A DNA stretch of 64,000 bases from Paenibacillus lutimineralis. Lineage in GTDB: Bacteria; Bacillota; Bacilli; Paenibacillales; Paenibacillaceae. The stretch covers positions 4,625,501 through 4,689,500 of the forward strand of contig NZ_CP034346.1 in NCBI RefSeq assembly GCF_003991425.1, in the 5' to 3' direction. The position numbers and the translations under genes were made by a program. Shown here piece after piece: positions 39,156-48,977 of this stretch; within the stretch, counting starts at the first letter, position 1; the number at the start of each line of letters is the position of its first letter. Below the pieces are notes generated by a model that worked only from the letters and a program-made list of their open reading frames with translations, was not told where the DNA came from and made no database searches.

Positions 39156-39401
39156 TTAGGTCAAATGGTTCATTTCGACCAAGCATTGATTGCAGATCGA
39201 ACGCTCCTTGAAGTCGCTAACATTGTCCATAGAGCCGCAAAATACACATTTAGGACGATATCTTTCCAGAATAATATGATCGCCCTGTACAAGAATTTCT
39301 ACAGGATCTCCCTCATTCATTTGATATCTTTTGCGCAGCGACTTAGGCAATACGATTCTCCCCAGTTGATCCACTTTCCGGACCACTCCAGCTGGTTTCA
39401 T
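39156..39401 (-). CDS. AbrB-family transcriptional regulator with CxxC tail
   Basis: An 81-residue protein. The AbrB/SpoVT swapped-hairpin DNA-binding domain is at 1-48 (VVRKVDQLGRIVLPKSLRKR, GDPVEILVQGDHIILERY). A C-terminal tail has Cys52/55 and Cys70/73, which could form a small zinc site. The ATG at 39401 follows GGAGAGGTG. AbrB-like proteins are transition-state regulators; targets are not evident. Confidence 0.9.
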   Translation of the reverse strand: MKPAGVVRKVDQLGRIVLPKSLRKRYQMNEGDPVEILVQGDHIILERYRPKCVFCGSMDNVSDFKERSICNQCLVEMNHLT

Positions 39402-39653
39402 GATACGATACACCTCTCCAACATAAAATTATTATGTAAAAAATAGAACGAAATACCTATCTAATAATATATATTTCGCTATTTTTTTGCAGATTCCTGC
39501 TAATCTCGACAGTAAAAATGCTTCGCCTGGTCTCTCCGATCCCGGAACTGGTTAGCCGTAGAGTTATGTAATTGACCACGCCGACTAATATCTAACGTCC
39601 GTATCGACAATTTAGCGGGCGCGGCCCGGTGATCAAACAGCCCGTAAGCGAGC

Positions 39654-40118
39654 CTACTCCATTCCAGGGAAGCCAATCTGTCTTAATGCCTCGTAGACAA
39701 TAATTGCCGCCGAATTGGATAAGTTAAGCGAACGCACCTTATCGCTCATCGGCATCTTCATTAATGTATCCGGATGTGCCGCGAGAATCTCCGGCGAGAG
39801 TCCTTTGGTCTCTTTACCGAACACTAGAAAATCTCCGTCACGGAATTCAAGATCCGTGTAATACTGCTTCGCTTTCGTCGTAGCAAAAAAGAAGCGGCTG
39901 CCCGCGTATTTCTCTTCTACTTCCTGAAACGAGTCATGATATTCAATATTTACCGCATACCAATAATCAAGACCGGCCCGTTTCATCGTTTTATCATCTG
40001 TACGGAAGCCGAGCGGACGCACCAAATGCAGATGAGCCCCCGTTGCCGCACAGGTTCTGGCTATATTCCCGGTGTTCGCCGGAATTTCCGGCTCCACGAG
40101 TACGATATGCAATGCCAT
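39654..40118 (-). CDS. trmL: tRNA (cytidine(34)-2'-O)-methyltransferase TrmL
   Basis: A 154-residue SPOUT methyltransferase, the usual TrmL length from the ATG at 40118 (GAGGTG upstream). PEIPANTGNIARTCAATG, VFGKETKGL and VRSLNLSNSAAI are family motifs, the last forming the SAM-binding knot. It methylates the wobble base of tRNA-Leu isoacceptors. It stands alone. Confidence 0.95.
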   Translation of the reverse strand: MALHIVLVEPEIPANTGNIARTCAATGAHLHLVRPLGFRTDDKTMKRAGLDYWYAVNIEYHDSFQEVEEKYAGSRFFFATTKAKQYYTDLEFRDGDFLVFGKETKGLSPEILAAHPDTLMKMPMSDKVRSLNLSNSAAIIVYEALRQIGFPGME

Positions 40119-40252
40119 GCTGATTAACACCTCATCAAATAATAGAATCTGTACTTTCCATAGCTGTCTAAGGGTAGTCCTCACCTATTATAACAGTTTA
40201 GCTCCCAAAGTATAAGAATCGTTTTTAAAATATAATCATATTAAAAGAGGTT

Positions 40253-40469
40253 GTTCAAAAAGTCCACTTTTGATCCCGAAGTAACACAGAAAGTGATCTC
40301 GACATCGAATCTTGAATTCAGCCGGGCCTAAGCAAATACTTACGAAGTCGTTTTCTTCGAAAACGTGTAGCTCTGCTCCACAGGCCCTTGCTTCATCCAA
40401 CTGATGCGTTTCGAAGAAACGCACATCGGAAGCATAAGCTTCGGTGCTGAAAACTGGCCTTTTTTGAAC
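40253..40469. repeat. Full copy of the GTTCAAAAA-ended repeat family (217 bp)
   Basis: It starts GTTCAAAAAGTCCACTTTTG and ends CTGGCCTTTTTTGAAC. The interior has TCGACATCGAATCTTGAATT, a CGTTTTCTTCGAAAACG hairpin, GCTTCATCCAACTGATGCG and GGTGCTGAAAA. Confidence 0.78.
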
Positions 40470-40483
40470 ATCTATTAAAAGAA

Positions 40484-40515
40484 AAACCCCCCGTCGCCAT
40501 TGCAACGGAAGGTTG
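40484..40515 (-). terminator. Terminator of serC
   Basis: CCGTTGC/GCGACGG-type stem followed by TTTTTCTTTT on the minus strand. Confidence 0.7.
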
Positions 40516-40532
40516 ATAGATTTCAAGCGATA

Positions 40533-41621
40533 TTAGCCATTTTGCTGTTGGAAATGGTTCATAAGATCAACCAGAGCCTTGATGCTATCATATGGCACTG
40601 CATTGTAGATCGAAGCGCGGAGTCCACCGACACTGCGGTGACCCTTGAGTCCTACAAAGCCCTCTTGCTCCGATTGCTTAATGAACTGCTTCTCCAGCTC
40701 TTCATTAGCGAGACGGAACGTCACGTTCATGAGGGAACGGCTCTCTAGGTCAGCACAACCGCGGAAGAATCCTCCACTATTGTCAATCGCATTGTACAAC
40801 AGGTCTGCCTTCTTGCGATTATTCTGCTCAACTGCTTGCAGGCCACCCTGTTCTTCAATCCAGCGTAATACTTCATTCACCATGTAAATAGAGAAGGATG
40901 GAGGTGTATTATATAGTGAATTGTTGTCTGCCTGAATATCATAACGAAGCATGCTTGGCAGATGTTTAGGAGAATTGCTTACCAGCTCCTCACGGGCAAT
41001 GACAACCGTTACCCCGGAAGGACCTAGATTCTTCTGTGCCCCTGCATACACCATGCCGAACTGAGTCAGGTCGAACGGACGACACAGAATGTCACTCGAC
41101 ATATCCGCGATCAGCGGCACGCTACCGGTATCTGGATATTGTGTGAACTGGGTGCCTTCAATCGTCTCATTGGAGGTCAGATGCAGATAAGCTGCATTGT
41201 CTGGCAATTGGAGGTTGCTAAGATCAGGAACGGACATGTACTTGTCTTCCTCAGAGGAAGCAGCCACGTAAGTCTCGCCGATCAGCTTCGCTTCCTTAAT
41301 CGCCTTGTTAGCCCAGCTTCCGGTCTTCACGTAAGCCCCGACCTTGCCTTCAGTCAAGAGATTCATAGGAATCATCGCGAACTGCGTCGATGCCCCGCCT
41401 TGCAGGAACAGCACTTTATAGCCTTGCGGATTGCCCAGCAATTGCAGTAGGCGGCTGGATGCTTCATTATGAACCCCTTCATACACAGCCCCGCGATGGG
41501 ACATCTCCATGATCGACATTCCTGTACCATGAAAATCAACAAATTCAGCTTGCGCGCGTTCCAATACCTCAAGCGGCAGTGCAGCCGGTCCGGCATTGAA
41601 ATTATAAGCTCTCTTACTCAT
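40533..41621 (-). CDS. serC: Phosphoserine aminotransferase SerC
   Basis: A 362-residue class V aminotransferase. YNFNAGPAALP opens the protein, YAGAQKNLGPSG carries the PLP Lys, and HRSVGGLRASIYNA near the C-terminus binds the substrate phosphate. The ATG at 41621 is preferred over one three codons upstream on ribosome-site spacing. It converts 3-phosphohydroxypyruvate to phosphoserine for serine synthesis. Other serine genes are not adjacent. Confidence 0.96.
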   Translation of the reverse strand: MSKRAYNFNAGPAALPLEVLERAQAEFVDFHGTGMSIMEMSHRGAVYEGVHNEASSRLLQLLGNPQGYKVLFLQGGASTQFAMIPMNLLTEGKVGAYVKTGSWANKAIKEAKLIGETYVAASSEEDKYMSVPDLSNLQLPDNAAYLHLTSNETIEGTQFTQYPDTGSVPLIADMSSDILCRPFDLTQFGMVYAGAQKNLGPSGVTVVIAREELVSNSPKHLPSMLRYDIQADNNSLYNTPPSFSIYMVNEVLRWIEEQGGLQAVEQNNRKKADLLYNAIDNSGGFFRGCADLESRSLMNVTFRLANEELEKQFIKQSEQEGFVGLKGHRSVGGLRASIYNAVPYDSIKALVDLMNHFQQQNG

Positions 41622-41781
41622 TTCTCCCATCCTCTCCTATTTACCCTTATACCTGCGTAGTTTTTTGATAAGCATAATCATAGCAACTATTCTTTTCTAC
41701 AGCAAGCTGATATTTCATGATATATCACCAATTCGCAGAATTGACACATTAACGCTTCACCAAGATATAGAGATGAAATGA

Positions 41782-42672
41782 TTATTTTGTGTAAAACTCA
41801 TAGATTCTGGACCAGCTATAACTATCACCGGGAGCGACATTCAACTTAATAAATATTTCTGGTGAAATAACATGTTTCTCCCCCCATACCGCGATAGAAT
41901 CAACCGGATATATGCTAATCTCTCTGACTCCGGCACGACTCTCGTGGTGGTACAGATCCCAGATCCATCCTTGGGGCTCATTGGCTTGGCCTACGCCCTG
42001 CAAACGGAAATAAAACCAGCTATCCTGGGTATCATTCCAGTTAACTTCACTGTCTTGAAATAACAGACTATCCATCGATCCCTCTTCGTCTACTTCAGGA
42101 ACAAGCTCGAACGGGAACTTCAGAGTATAACCCGACCCAATCCCACGCTGGTCAATACCGAGAAAATTGTGGTTATATTCGGTCGTAGAGATCGTCTTGC
42201 TGCCTTCATTATGCAATGTGTAGTCCAGTATCAGACGGTTGTCCTCAATATGGATCTGCTTCTCCAGCTGGGCCGCATAGCCGCGGCACTCCTGTGGAAA
42301 TACCGTAAAGCATAGTTTAGACGAGCTTTCCTGTGTGACCTCCTGCCGATAAGGAATCAGTGGATATTCCTTGTGAAATTGATACGGCTCTTCATCCACC
42401 CGAGTCAACAGACCTACTCCCAGCTTGGGAAACAACTCGCCGACCTTGGCATCCTCGTATCCGATCGGATCTGCGATGCCAAACTCATTGCACAGCCCTG
42501 CTCCACCGGTTCCGAGTCCGGGAACAAGGCTCTCCGGTACGCAGAAGCTATGATTGCCCTGCCTTAGGGTCACCCCTGTAATAAAACCGCTCCAATCAAA
42601 ACGCTTGCCTTGATAAAATCCTTGCTCAGCAAAATCTACGATCAGGTGATCGTTTTTCAATTGATATCCCAT
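41782..42672 (-). CDS. Galactose mutarotase-like protein
   Basis: A 296-residue protein with a beta-sandwich pattern of the aldose 1-epimerase superfamily (GSGYTLKFPFELVPE, TTEYNHNFLGID). It is soluble, without a signal peptide. The His/Glu catalytic pair of true mutarotases is not clearly in place, so the activity may be binding or an unusual epimerisation. AGAGGAAGG precedes the ATG. The GH94 gene is not far downstream, but pepT lies between. Confidence 0.7.
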   Translation of the reverse strand: MGYQLKNDHLIVDFAEQGFYQGKRFDWSGFITGVTLRQGNHSFCVPESLVPGLGTGGAGLCNEFGIADPIGYEDAKVGELFPKLGVGLLTRVDEEPYQFHKEYPLIPYRQEVTQESSSKLCFTVFPQECRGYAAQLEKQIHIEDNRLILDYTLHNEGSKTISTTEYNHNFLGIDQRGIGSGYTLKFPFELVPEVDEEGSMDSLLFQDSEVNWNDTQDSWFYFRLQGVGQANEPQGWIWDLYHHESRAGVREISIYPVDSIAVWGEKHVISPEIFIKLNVAPGDSYSWSRIYEFYTK

Positions 42673-42778
42673 CTATTGTTTTCCTTCCTCTCCAAGGACT
42701 GAAGCATCAGCCCATATCTTGACCTCTTCGAGCTTCATTAAGGCTCCTTTACTTCCGGCAGCCCCATTAAATAAGTAT

Positions 42779-42820
42779 ACCTCCCTCCGCTCTTTTCGTT
42801 AATACGGACGGAGGTTTTTC
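42779..42820 (+). terminator. Orphan terminator-like hairpin
   Basis: CCTCCG and CGGAGG flank a 19-nt loop and are followed by TTTTTCT on the plus strand. No plus-strand gene precedes it. Region 42673-43022 otherwise holds a 21-codon frame (42675-42740, minus) and a short repeat copy. Confidence 0.45.
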
Positions 42821-42870
42821 TACCACACTTTTATCCGCCTTCCCGGTTTGATACAATTTATATAAAGGTT

Positions 42871-42980
42871 GCTCAAAAAGTCCGCTTGGTGATCATATAA
42901 TGAATCAGGAAGTGGCATCCTCAAGATCGTACCTATGTGAGGGATATATGCTTCGGTGCGCATACCGACCTTTTTTGAAC
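42871..42980. repeat. Short copy of the GTTCAAAAA-ended repeat family (110 bp)
   Basis: It begins GCTCAAAAAGTCCGCTT and ends GACCTTTTTTGAAC. The interior is much reduced but keeps GCTTCGGTGC. Confidence 0.65.
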
Positions 42981-43022
42981 ATGTACACTTTGTGATTAAA
43001 TCGATGAAAAGAGGCTAATTCG

Positions 43023-44261
43023 ATGAGAGACGAGCTTATCAACAGGTTTACTTCCTATGTTAAAGTCGATACACAGTCCAACGAGGACAATCTGGTCTGC
43101 CCATCTACACCAGGGCAACTCACGTTGGCTAGACAACTCGTGGAGGAGCTGGAAGCCATCGGCATGGAGGATATCAGTCTTGATGACAACGGTTATGTCA
43201 CGGCAACCCTGCCGGGCAATACGGTAAAAGATGTTCCCGTCATCGGTTTCCTGGCTCATCTAGATACCGCTACCGACTTTAGTGGTGCTAACGTTCAGCC
43301 GCAGATCTTAGAATCCTATGATGGCGGAGATATCTTATTGAATGAACCCGGTGATATCATATTGTCTCCGCGTGAGTTCCCCGAGCTAAGTAATTACAAA
43401 GGCCATACGCTCATTACAACCGATGGTACGAGCCTGCTTGGCGCGGATGATAAGGCTGGCATCGCCGAGATTATGACCGCGATGAACTATTTGATCCAGC
43501 ATCCGGAGATCAAGCATGGCACGATCCGCGTCGCCTTCACACCTGATGAGGAGATCGGCCGTGGTCCAGACCGCTTCGACGTCGATGCCTTCGGGGCTGA
43601 ATTTGCCTACACTGTGGATGGCGGGCCATTAGGCGAACTGGAGTACGAGAGTTTTAACGCTGCTGCAGCCAAAGTAACCTGCAAAGGGGTCAGTGTTCAT
43701 CCCGGATCAGCGAAGGGCAAGATGGTCAATTCCGCCAAGATTGCGATGGAATTCCACGCCATGCTGCCTGCTGCGGAAGCCCCTGAGCATACCAATGGCT
43801 ATGATGGCTTCTACCATCTGTCCTCGATCAATGGTGATGTGGAGCAGACACGGCTGCATTACATCATTCGCGATTTTGACCGCGAACAATTCGAGACCCG
43901 CAAGACCAAAATGCAGAGCATCGCTGAAGAGCTGAAGGCGAAATACGGTCCTGATCGAATTACCCTTGACCTGCGCGATCAATATTACAATATGCGTGAG
44001 AAAATCGAGCCTGTCATGGATATCGTGAACGTAGCCGCCGAAGTTATGAAAGAATTGAAGATCGAACCGATTATCACCCCGATTCGCGGCGGTACTGATG
44101 GCTCGCAGCTCTCTTACATGGGACTGCCTACGCCGAATCTGTTCGCCGGTGGTGAGAACTTCCACGGCAAATTCGAATACATTTCCGTGAATAGTATGAT
44201 CAAGGCGACCGAGGTTATCGTCGGAATCATCCAGAAATTTGAAGAGAGAGCGCAGTCCTAA
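43023..44261 (+). CDS. pepT: Peptidase T (tripeptidase)
   Basis: A 412-residue M20 family zinc aminopeptidase. AHLDTATD and GADDKAG give the His and Asp ligands, TPDEEIGRG the catalytic and bridging Glu, and RGGTDGS and the C-terminal [10 protein letters not shown] the rest of the site. It releases N-terminal residues from tripeptides in the cytosol. The length is normal for PepT. A repeat copy lies directly upstream. Confidence 0.96.
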   Translation: MRDELINRFTSYVKVDTQSNEDNLVCPSTPGQLTLARQLVEELEAIGMEDISLDDNGYVTATLPGNTVKDVPVIGFLAHLDTATDFSGANVQPQILESYDGGDILLNEPGDIILSPREFPELSNYKGHTLITTDGTSLLGADDKAGIAEIMTAMNYLIQHPEIKHGTIRVAFTPDEEIGRGPDRFDVDAFGAEFAYTVDGGPLGELEYESFNAAAAKVTCKGVSVHPGSAKGKMVNSAKIAMEFHAMLPAAEAPEHTNGYDGFYHLSSINGDVEQTRLHYIIRDFDREQFETRKTKMQSIAEELKAKYGPDRITLDLRDQYYNMREKIEPVMDIVNVAAEVMKELKIEPIITPIRGGTDGSQLSYMGLPTPNLFAGGENFHGKFEYISVNSMIKATEVIVGIIQKFEERAQS

Positions 44262-44287
44262 CAGACTGCGCTCCCTGCGCTTCTATA

Positions 44288-47017
44288 CTACGGAATTCGT
44301 TCCAGCAGCACTTCAATGACTAGATTGCCTTGCTCCGGCACGTCCAGCAGCTCCCGCGAAATGAGACAACCCATTCCATTCATTTTAAGGTCTGCCTGCT
44401 GGCCATTTATTTTTACCGCACCTATACGATATTGACCGTAATCGATTTGCCGCGGATTGTGATAGACGACCTCCAGCATTCGCCCAGCGAACAGTGTCTC
44501 GACAGAAGCAGTGCCCTCAGCATCGAATTGTGTTCTTATCAGCTTCGGTTCCAACAGTAAATCACCGTAGTACCCCTTCACCCCGTACACTTCCGTAAGC
44601 TGTGTCAACAACAGCCAGCTGGCAGAGCCGGTCAAGTACGTATACATTCCTCTGCCCCGTTCGTTAATATACTCCGGTACACCCGGGTACATTTTACTAA
44701 CGGAAAAATCACTGGACAACCGATATATCGAATCGAGAACCTGGTATCCCTCCTGCACATATCCACGTTTATATAGCGCATTGGCATACATGACTGTCAT
44801 ATGGCTGAACATCGCCCCGTTCTCTTTATGACCAAAGGCAAAGCCAAAGGCGCGGCCGAGATTTTGCTGAATACCTCCAAACCGTGAGTTCAGGCGATAG
44901 CCGATGTGCTCATCCTTCAGATATCGCTCCACTGCGGCATGTATTTTATCGACCTGTTCATCGGTCGCTACCCCGCCCATGATAGTGAACACTTGCCCCG
45001 TCAAAGTCATTCTGACTCCCTCAGGACAGTCCCCCTCAACACGCTGGCCATCATTGTTATAGTAGCCGTTGAACCATTCATAGCCTTCCTGGCTAGTCAC
45101 CCATTCGTTGCGCCGAAGATGTGTGATCATCCATTCTGCTTTATGCTTAAGGTCTTGTACCACATCCTCAATGCTAAGTACGACTAACTTACCGCTTACG
45201 GCCGGTACAATCGATTGATAGTAGCTGTCCAACAGAGCAAGCTTCGATGTTGTGCTGTCATAAGAGACCGGATGTGACAAGCTGTCCAGCAGCCTTGCAA
45301 TCTCTTGGCCTAACTTGATCGTATTTATTCCCGATCTATGCTTCAACTGCAAGAGCAGATCGGACAATTCTATCAAATTGCTGGCATAGAAGGCGGTAAA
45401 AGCGACACTCTCCCCACGGTTCGGGGCCAGATCAAGCCCGTCGTTCCAGTCCGCTCCCTCCAGCTTGATATTGTTGTGTTCCCCGACATTAAAGAACGGA
45501 ACCAGATTCTGCAGCAAAATATGCTCCAAAATCGTCCCTTCATAGATGTCCCCTTCACAGGTCAACAGCTGGTTGCCCTGCTCCGGCAGCCAGCTTGTGT
45601 CCCGCCCTTTGGAGCGCTCAATAAAGCTGTCCCGGAAATAGGTCTGTGACTGAAGCAGGAAATCGAGATCCCCGCTTTGATGAATATACAGCATTGTCGT
45701 GAGCAGCGGCCAGGCACCATGGTCCATCCACACGCGCGGGATATTGTTGCGATCGGCGATGAATTCCCCTGGCCTAGCCCCAATGATCGTCGCGTTGCTG
45801 CCATCGATGCGTACCCCGGCATAATTGTTCAGCAGCAAATAACGGACCTCCGCGGGTTCCATGACCATCAGAGCCAGGCAGTCCTGCCATAGATCACGCC
45901 AGCCCCGGCCACCGCGGCCATAATCATGGTAAGGGAGAAATGAATTACCATAGAGGCGCCGCAGAACCGGCTGCAAGGTCACCCATTTCATCCACAGATC
46001 CTGTTCCTCGTCCCCGGAATGGAAGATGATCGTATCCAACTTCTCACGCCAATAACGCTCGTTCTGAGCAAGCAAATTGTCAAAGCTGGCCTCGGATAAA
46101 TATTTTGCCGCGTACTCTTCGTCGCTAATTCGTTCCCCGGTAATCAACATCGCAATAATATAAGACTTCGACTCACCTGCGGCTAGTTCCACCTCTTCAA
46201 ATCTCAAGCCGCCGACCGCTTCATAACCTTCGAAACGGACGTCTGGGCCTGCCTGCGCTTTTCGGTTGAGGACGACAGCCTCTGGCCAATCTAACGCCCC
46301 GCCTTCTCCAACGAAGTCCTCAGTCACCGGGAAGAAGCCCGAAGGACGTTTACCATGATCCTCTGCCCCAAGCACGCTATAGGTGACTTTATTGACCCGA
46401 TGTCCCCGTTCATCAAAGGACAACGAGGGCTGTACCTCAACGCCATATGTAGTAGTATAGATGCGATGTAGCAGGGAGGTCACATGCCGGTGGTCGCGAA
46501 GGTCATCGGCTGAGCGTCCGTACAATGGAATCGCCGTTGTGGCAGTGAAGCGGATAGGAGTATCCCCTGTATTCGTGAGCTTCACCTTCATCAATTCAAC
46601 TTGATCTTCAGTAACCGGGACAAAATTCGTCGTCTCGGCAGTTAGCGGTAGCATGCCATGCTTGCGTGTGACGCGATGCCATAGAAATCCAGCCTCCACC
46701 TGGCTGTACTCGCGGCCCTCGGCAAATTGTTGAGCGTTCTGCCGCGCAGAATTGCCGCTGACGGACCAAGCCCCTTCCTTCTCCGTGTAAATCCAGAAAT
46801 TCCGTGCCGCCTTTGAATTGTGAAGTGCCTCGGCCGATACAGGCTCCGTCAGAAAGCGGTTATGGCCGGATGTAATCTGCCCATGCAAATTTGGAGTGAT
46901 TGACGACATCATCCCTGCCTCATTCACTAACGGAAAATACAAATAACTATAACCCTCCGGCTGTTCAAGCTTGAACCCCCCTTGCTTCCCTGCATATTGC
47001 CATCCCCTTGACTTCAT
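44288..47017 (-). CDS. GH94 family disaccharide phosphorylase
   Basis: A 909-residue protein of the cellobiose phosphorylase family. An N-terminal beta-sandwich with substrate-site strands (NLHGQITSGHNRFLTEPVS) is followed by the (alpha/alpha)6 barrel. DWNDGLD near residue 525 holds the catalytic Asp, and RGGRGWRDLWQDCLA and WWLL-like segments complete the site. Such enzymes phosphorolyse beta-glucosides to glucose-1-phosphate. The length is close to Paenibacillus laminaribiose phosphorylase, but specificity cannot be read from sequence here. An operator-like palindrome lies upstream. Confidence 0.88.
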   Translation of the reverse strand: MKSRGWQYAGKQGGFKLEQPEGYSYLYFPLVNEAGMMSSITPNLHGQITSGHNRFLTEPVSAEALHNSKAARNFWIYTEKEGAWSVSGNSARQNAQQFAEGREYSQVEAGFLWHRVTRKHGMLPLTAETTNFVPVTEDQVELMKVKLTNTGDTPIRFTATTAIPLYGRSADDLRDHRHVTSLLHRIYTTTYGVEVQPSLSFDERGHRVNKVTYSVLGAEDHGKRPSGFFPVTEDFVGEGGALDWPEAVVLNRKAQAGPDVRFEGYEAVGGLRFEEVELAAGESKSYIIAMLITGERISDEEYAAKYLSEASFDNLLAQNERYWREKLDTIIFHSGDEEQDLWMKWVTLQPVLRRLYGNSFLPYHDYGRGGRGWRDLWQDCLALMVMEPAEVRYLLLNNYAGVRIDGSNATIIGARPGEFIADRNNIPRVWMDHGAWPLLTTMLYIHQSGDLDFLLQSQTYFRDSFIERSKGRDTSWLPEQGNQLLTCEGDIYEGTILEHILLQNLVPFFNVGEHNNIKLEGADWNDGLDLAPNRGESVAFTAFYASNLIELSDLLLQLKHRSGINTIKLGQEIARLLDSLSHPVSYDSTTSKLALLDSYYQSIVPAVSGKLVVLSIEDVVQDLKHKAEWMITHLRRNEWVTSQEGYEWFNGYYNNDGQRVEGDCPEGVRMTLTGQVFTIMGGVATDEQVDKIHAAVERYLKDEHIGYRLNSRFGGIQQNLGRAFGFAFGHKENGAMFSHMTVMYANALYKRGYVQEGYQVLDSIYRLSSDFSVSKMYPGVPEYINERGRGMYTYLTGSASWLLLTQLTEVYGVKGYYGDLLLEPKLIRTQFDAEGTASVETLFAGRMLEVVYHNPRQIDYGQYRIGAVKINGQQADLKMNGMGCLISRELLDVPEQGNLVIEVLLERIP

Positions 47018-47095
47018 CCCATCTTCCTCCTCATGAATAGTCGCTTATAAAGAACCTATTACTTCATTCGAAGCGAGAACGATTACCTCATAATT

Positions 47096-47109
47096 CGAAA
47101 CCGGTTTCG
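47096..47109. promoter_or_regulatory. LacI-type operator before the GH94 gene
   Basis: CGAAACCGGTTTCG is a perfect 14-bp palindrome with the central CG step of LacI/GalR-family operators, 80 bp before the start codon and just downstream of an AT-rich -10-like box. A weaker cre-like GTAATCGTTCTC lies closer to the gene. Confidence 0.55.
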
Positions 47110-47211
47110 TTTTGTATATTATCTCATTCTTGGCTCTCCGATGTAAAGGGATGTTCACGAATCTGAAACAAGATAAACTGAGATTTTTTATCCATCCGTG
47201 GTCACAGATCA

Positions 47212-47275
47212 AAATAAAAAAGAAGAAGCTCCCCTGAACCTATTTCTATTCCGGTCCGCGGAGAGCTTCATCACC
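47212..47275 (-). terminator. Terminator of glnA
   Basis: GAAGCTC...GAGCTTC stem followed by TTCTTTTTT on the minus strand. Confidence 0.75.
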
Positions 47276-47302
47276 TTCTATCATTGGGAGCTAGATTTCA
47301 TT

Positions 47303-48727
47303 CTATAAATCATAATATAGGCCGAATTCATAAGGATGAACACGAATTGCTACCGCTCTGGCTTCTGCCCGCTTGAATTTAATATAGTTAGCAATGAATT
47401 CGTTCGTGAACACCCCTCCTGCAGTCAGGAACTCGCTGTCCGCCTCAAGCCCATTCAGCGCTTCCTCGAGCGAACCCGGTACACTGCGAATACCTTCCTT
47501 CTCCGCTCTGGAAAGTTCATAAATATTTTTATCGAAGGGGCCGTAGCCTTCCTTGACTGGATCGATCTTGCGCTTGATCCCGTCCAGCCCGGCCATCAGC
47601 ATCGCTGAGAACGCCAAATACGGATTAGCGGTAGAGTCCGGGGTCCGGAACTCAATGCGACAGCCTTTCGGTGTAACAGCAGCGACTGGTATCCGTACGG
47701 CTGCGGAACGATTGCCTTTGGAATATACGAGGTTGACCGGAGCCTCGTACCCAGGAACTAGACGCTTGAAGGAGTTGGTGCTCGGATTGGTGAAGGCGAT
47801 CAGAGCAGGAGCATGATACAGAATGCCACCGATATAATGCAGCGCGGTCTCACTTAGGTTAGCATATGCCCCTTTTTCATAGAACAGCGGAATATCGCCA
47901 TTGAAGATCGATTGATGCACATGCATCCCGCTACCATTATCGCCGAAGAGCGGCTTCGGCATGAAGGTCGCTGTCTTGCCGTACTGAATCGCCGTATTGT
48001 GAACGATATATTTATAGACCATCAGATTATCCGCTGTTTTCAGCAGTGTGTCGAAGCGGAAGTTGATCTCAGCCTGGCCAGCAGTCGCCACTTCATGATG
48101 GTGACGCTCCACCTCAAGTCCAGCCTCTTCAAGCAGACGGCACATTTCGCTGCGGATGTCCTGCTGCTTGTCAGTCGGGGCTACCGGTACATAACCGCCC
48201 TTCACAGGAATTTTGAAGCCCGTATTGCCGCCTTCCTCAGTACGGCCTGAATTCCAGGACGCTTCCTCAGAATCCACCGAATAATAGGTTCTGTTGATCT
48301 TATTCTCATAGCGAACATCATCAAAGATGAAAAATTCCGATTCAGGTGCGAAGTAAGCTGCCGTACCGATCCCGCTTGCTTGCAAATATTCCTCGGCTCT
48401 TACCGCGATACTACGTGGGTCACGCTCATATCTCTCACCCTCCGGCGTAAAAATATCACAAAATACGTTTAACGTTGGATGGGCGGTGAACGGATCTACG
48501 TATACTGCGCCATGATCCGGCATCATCACCATGTCAGATTCCTCAATCCCGCGGAACCCGGGAATGGATGAACCGTCAAAAGCTACTCCATTAACGAATG
48601 TATCCTCATCAACCTGTTTCGCTGGAAGCGTAATATGGTGAGCCCGACCAGACAGATCAACAAACCGGAAATCCACCCATTCGATCCCTTTTTCCTTGAT
48701 AGTTCTCATTACAAGCTCTGCTGACAT
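47303..48727 (-). CDS. glnA: Type I glutamine synthetase
   Basis: A 474-residue GSI enzyme from the ATG at 48727 (GGGAGG upstream). FDGSSIPGF, the ESEFFIF metal loop, NGSGMHVHQS and the RIEFRTPD motif are intact. It has the internal insert near residues 145-190 and is longer than the Bacillus GSI-alpha enzyme (444). The C-terminal KNIYEL aligns with the adenylylated Tyr of GSI-beta. It makes glutamine from glutamate and ammonia. It is monocistronic, without an adjacent glnR, and has GlnR/TnrA boxes upstream. Confidence 0.95.
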   Translation of the reverse strand: MSAELVMRTIKEKGIEWVDFRFVDLSGRAHHITLPAKQVDEDTFVNGVAFDGSSIPGFRGIEESDMVMMPDHGAVYVDPFTAHPTLNVFCDIFTPEGERYERDPRSIAVRAEEYLQASGIGTAAYFAPESEFFIFDDVRYENKINRTYYSVDSEEASWNSGRTEEGGNTGFKIPVKGGYVPVAPTDKQQDIRSEMCRLLEEAGLEVERHHHEVATAGQAEINFRFDTLLKTADNLMVYKYIVHNTAIQYGKTATFMPKPLFGDNGSGMHVHQSIFNGDIPLFYEKGAYANLSETALHYIGGILYHAPALIAFTNPSTNSFKRLVPGYEAPVNLVYSKGNRSAAVRIPVAAVTPKGCRIEFRTPDSTANPYLAFSAMLMAGLDGIKRKIDPVKEGYGPFDKNIYELSRAEKEGIRSVPGSLEEALNGLEADSEFLTAGGVFTNEFIANYIKFKRAEARAVAIRVHPYEFGLYYDL

Positions 48728-48840
48728 GTTGTTTCCTCCCCAGATCACGAACATTAAATGCAATTATCACATTCAATGTTCATGCTTACGATTTATTCTG
48801 AGGTCATTATAAAACCATGAAATTATGTCGTCAATAGTGA

Positions 48841-48879
48841 TGTAAGGTATTTTTACATGGTAAATAAGGTATTATTACA
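48841..48879 (-). promoter_or_regulatory. Tandem GlnR/TnrA boxes upstream of glnA
   Basis: TGTAAGGTATTTTTACA (48841-48857) matches the TGTNA-N7-TNACA consensus exactly. AATAAGGTATTATTACA (48863-48879) has one perfect half and lies 22 bp, two helical turns, away. They sit 114-150 bp before glnA. Confidence 0.82.
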
Positions 48880-48904
48880 TCAAGTACAAACTTATCGCTA
48901 AATA

Positions 48905-48940
48905 GTATAAAGGCCCTCCGTCATAAAGACAGAGGGCCCT
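48905..48940 (-). terminator. Terminator of the DAHP synthase gene
   Basis: GGCCCTC (48912-48918) pairs with GAGGGCC (48932-48938); TTTATAC follows on the minus strand. Confidence 0.75.
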
Positions 48941-48977
48941 GTTTATTCAATGCTAATCATTTATCTTTTACGAACGA

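Noticed and set aside
40236..40526. A 96-codon minus-strand frame
   Set aside because: It lies wholly across a repeat copy and the serC terminator.
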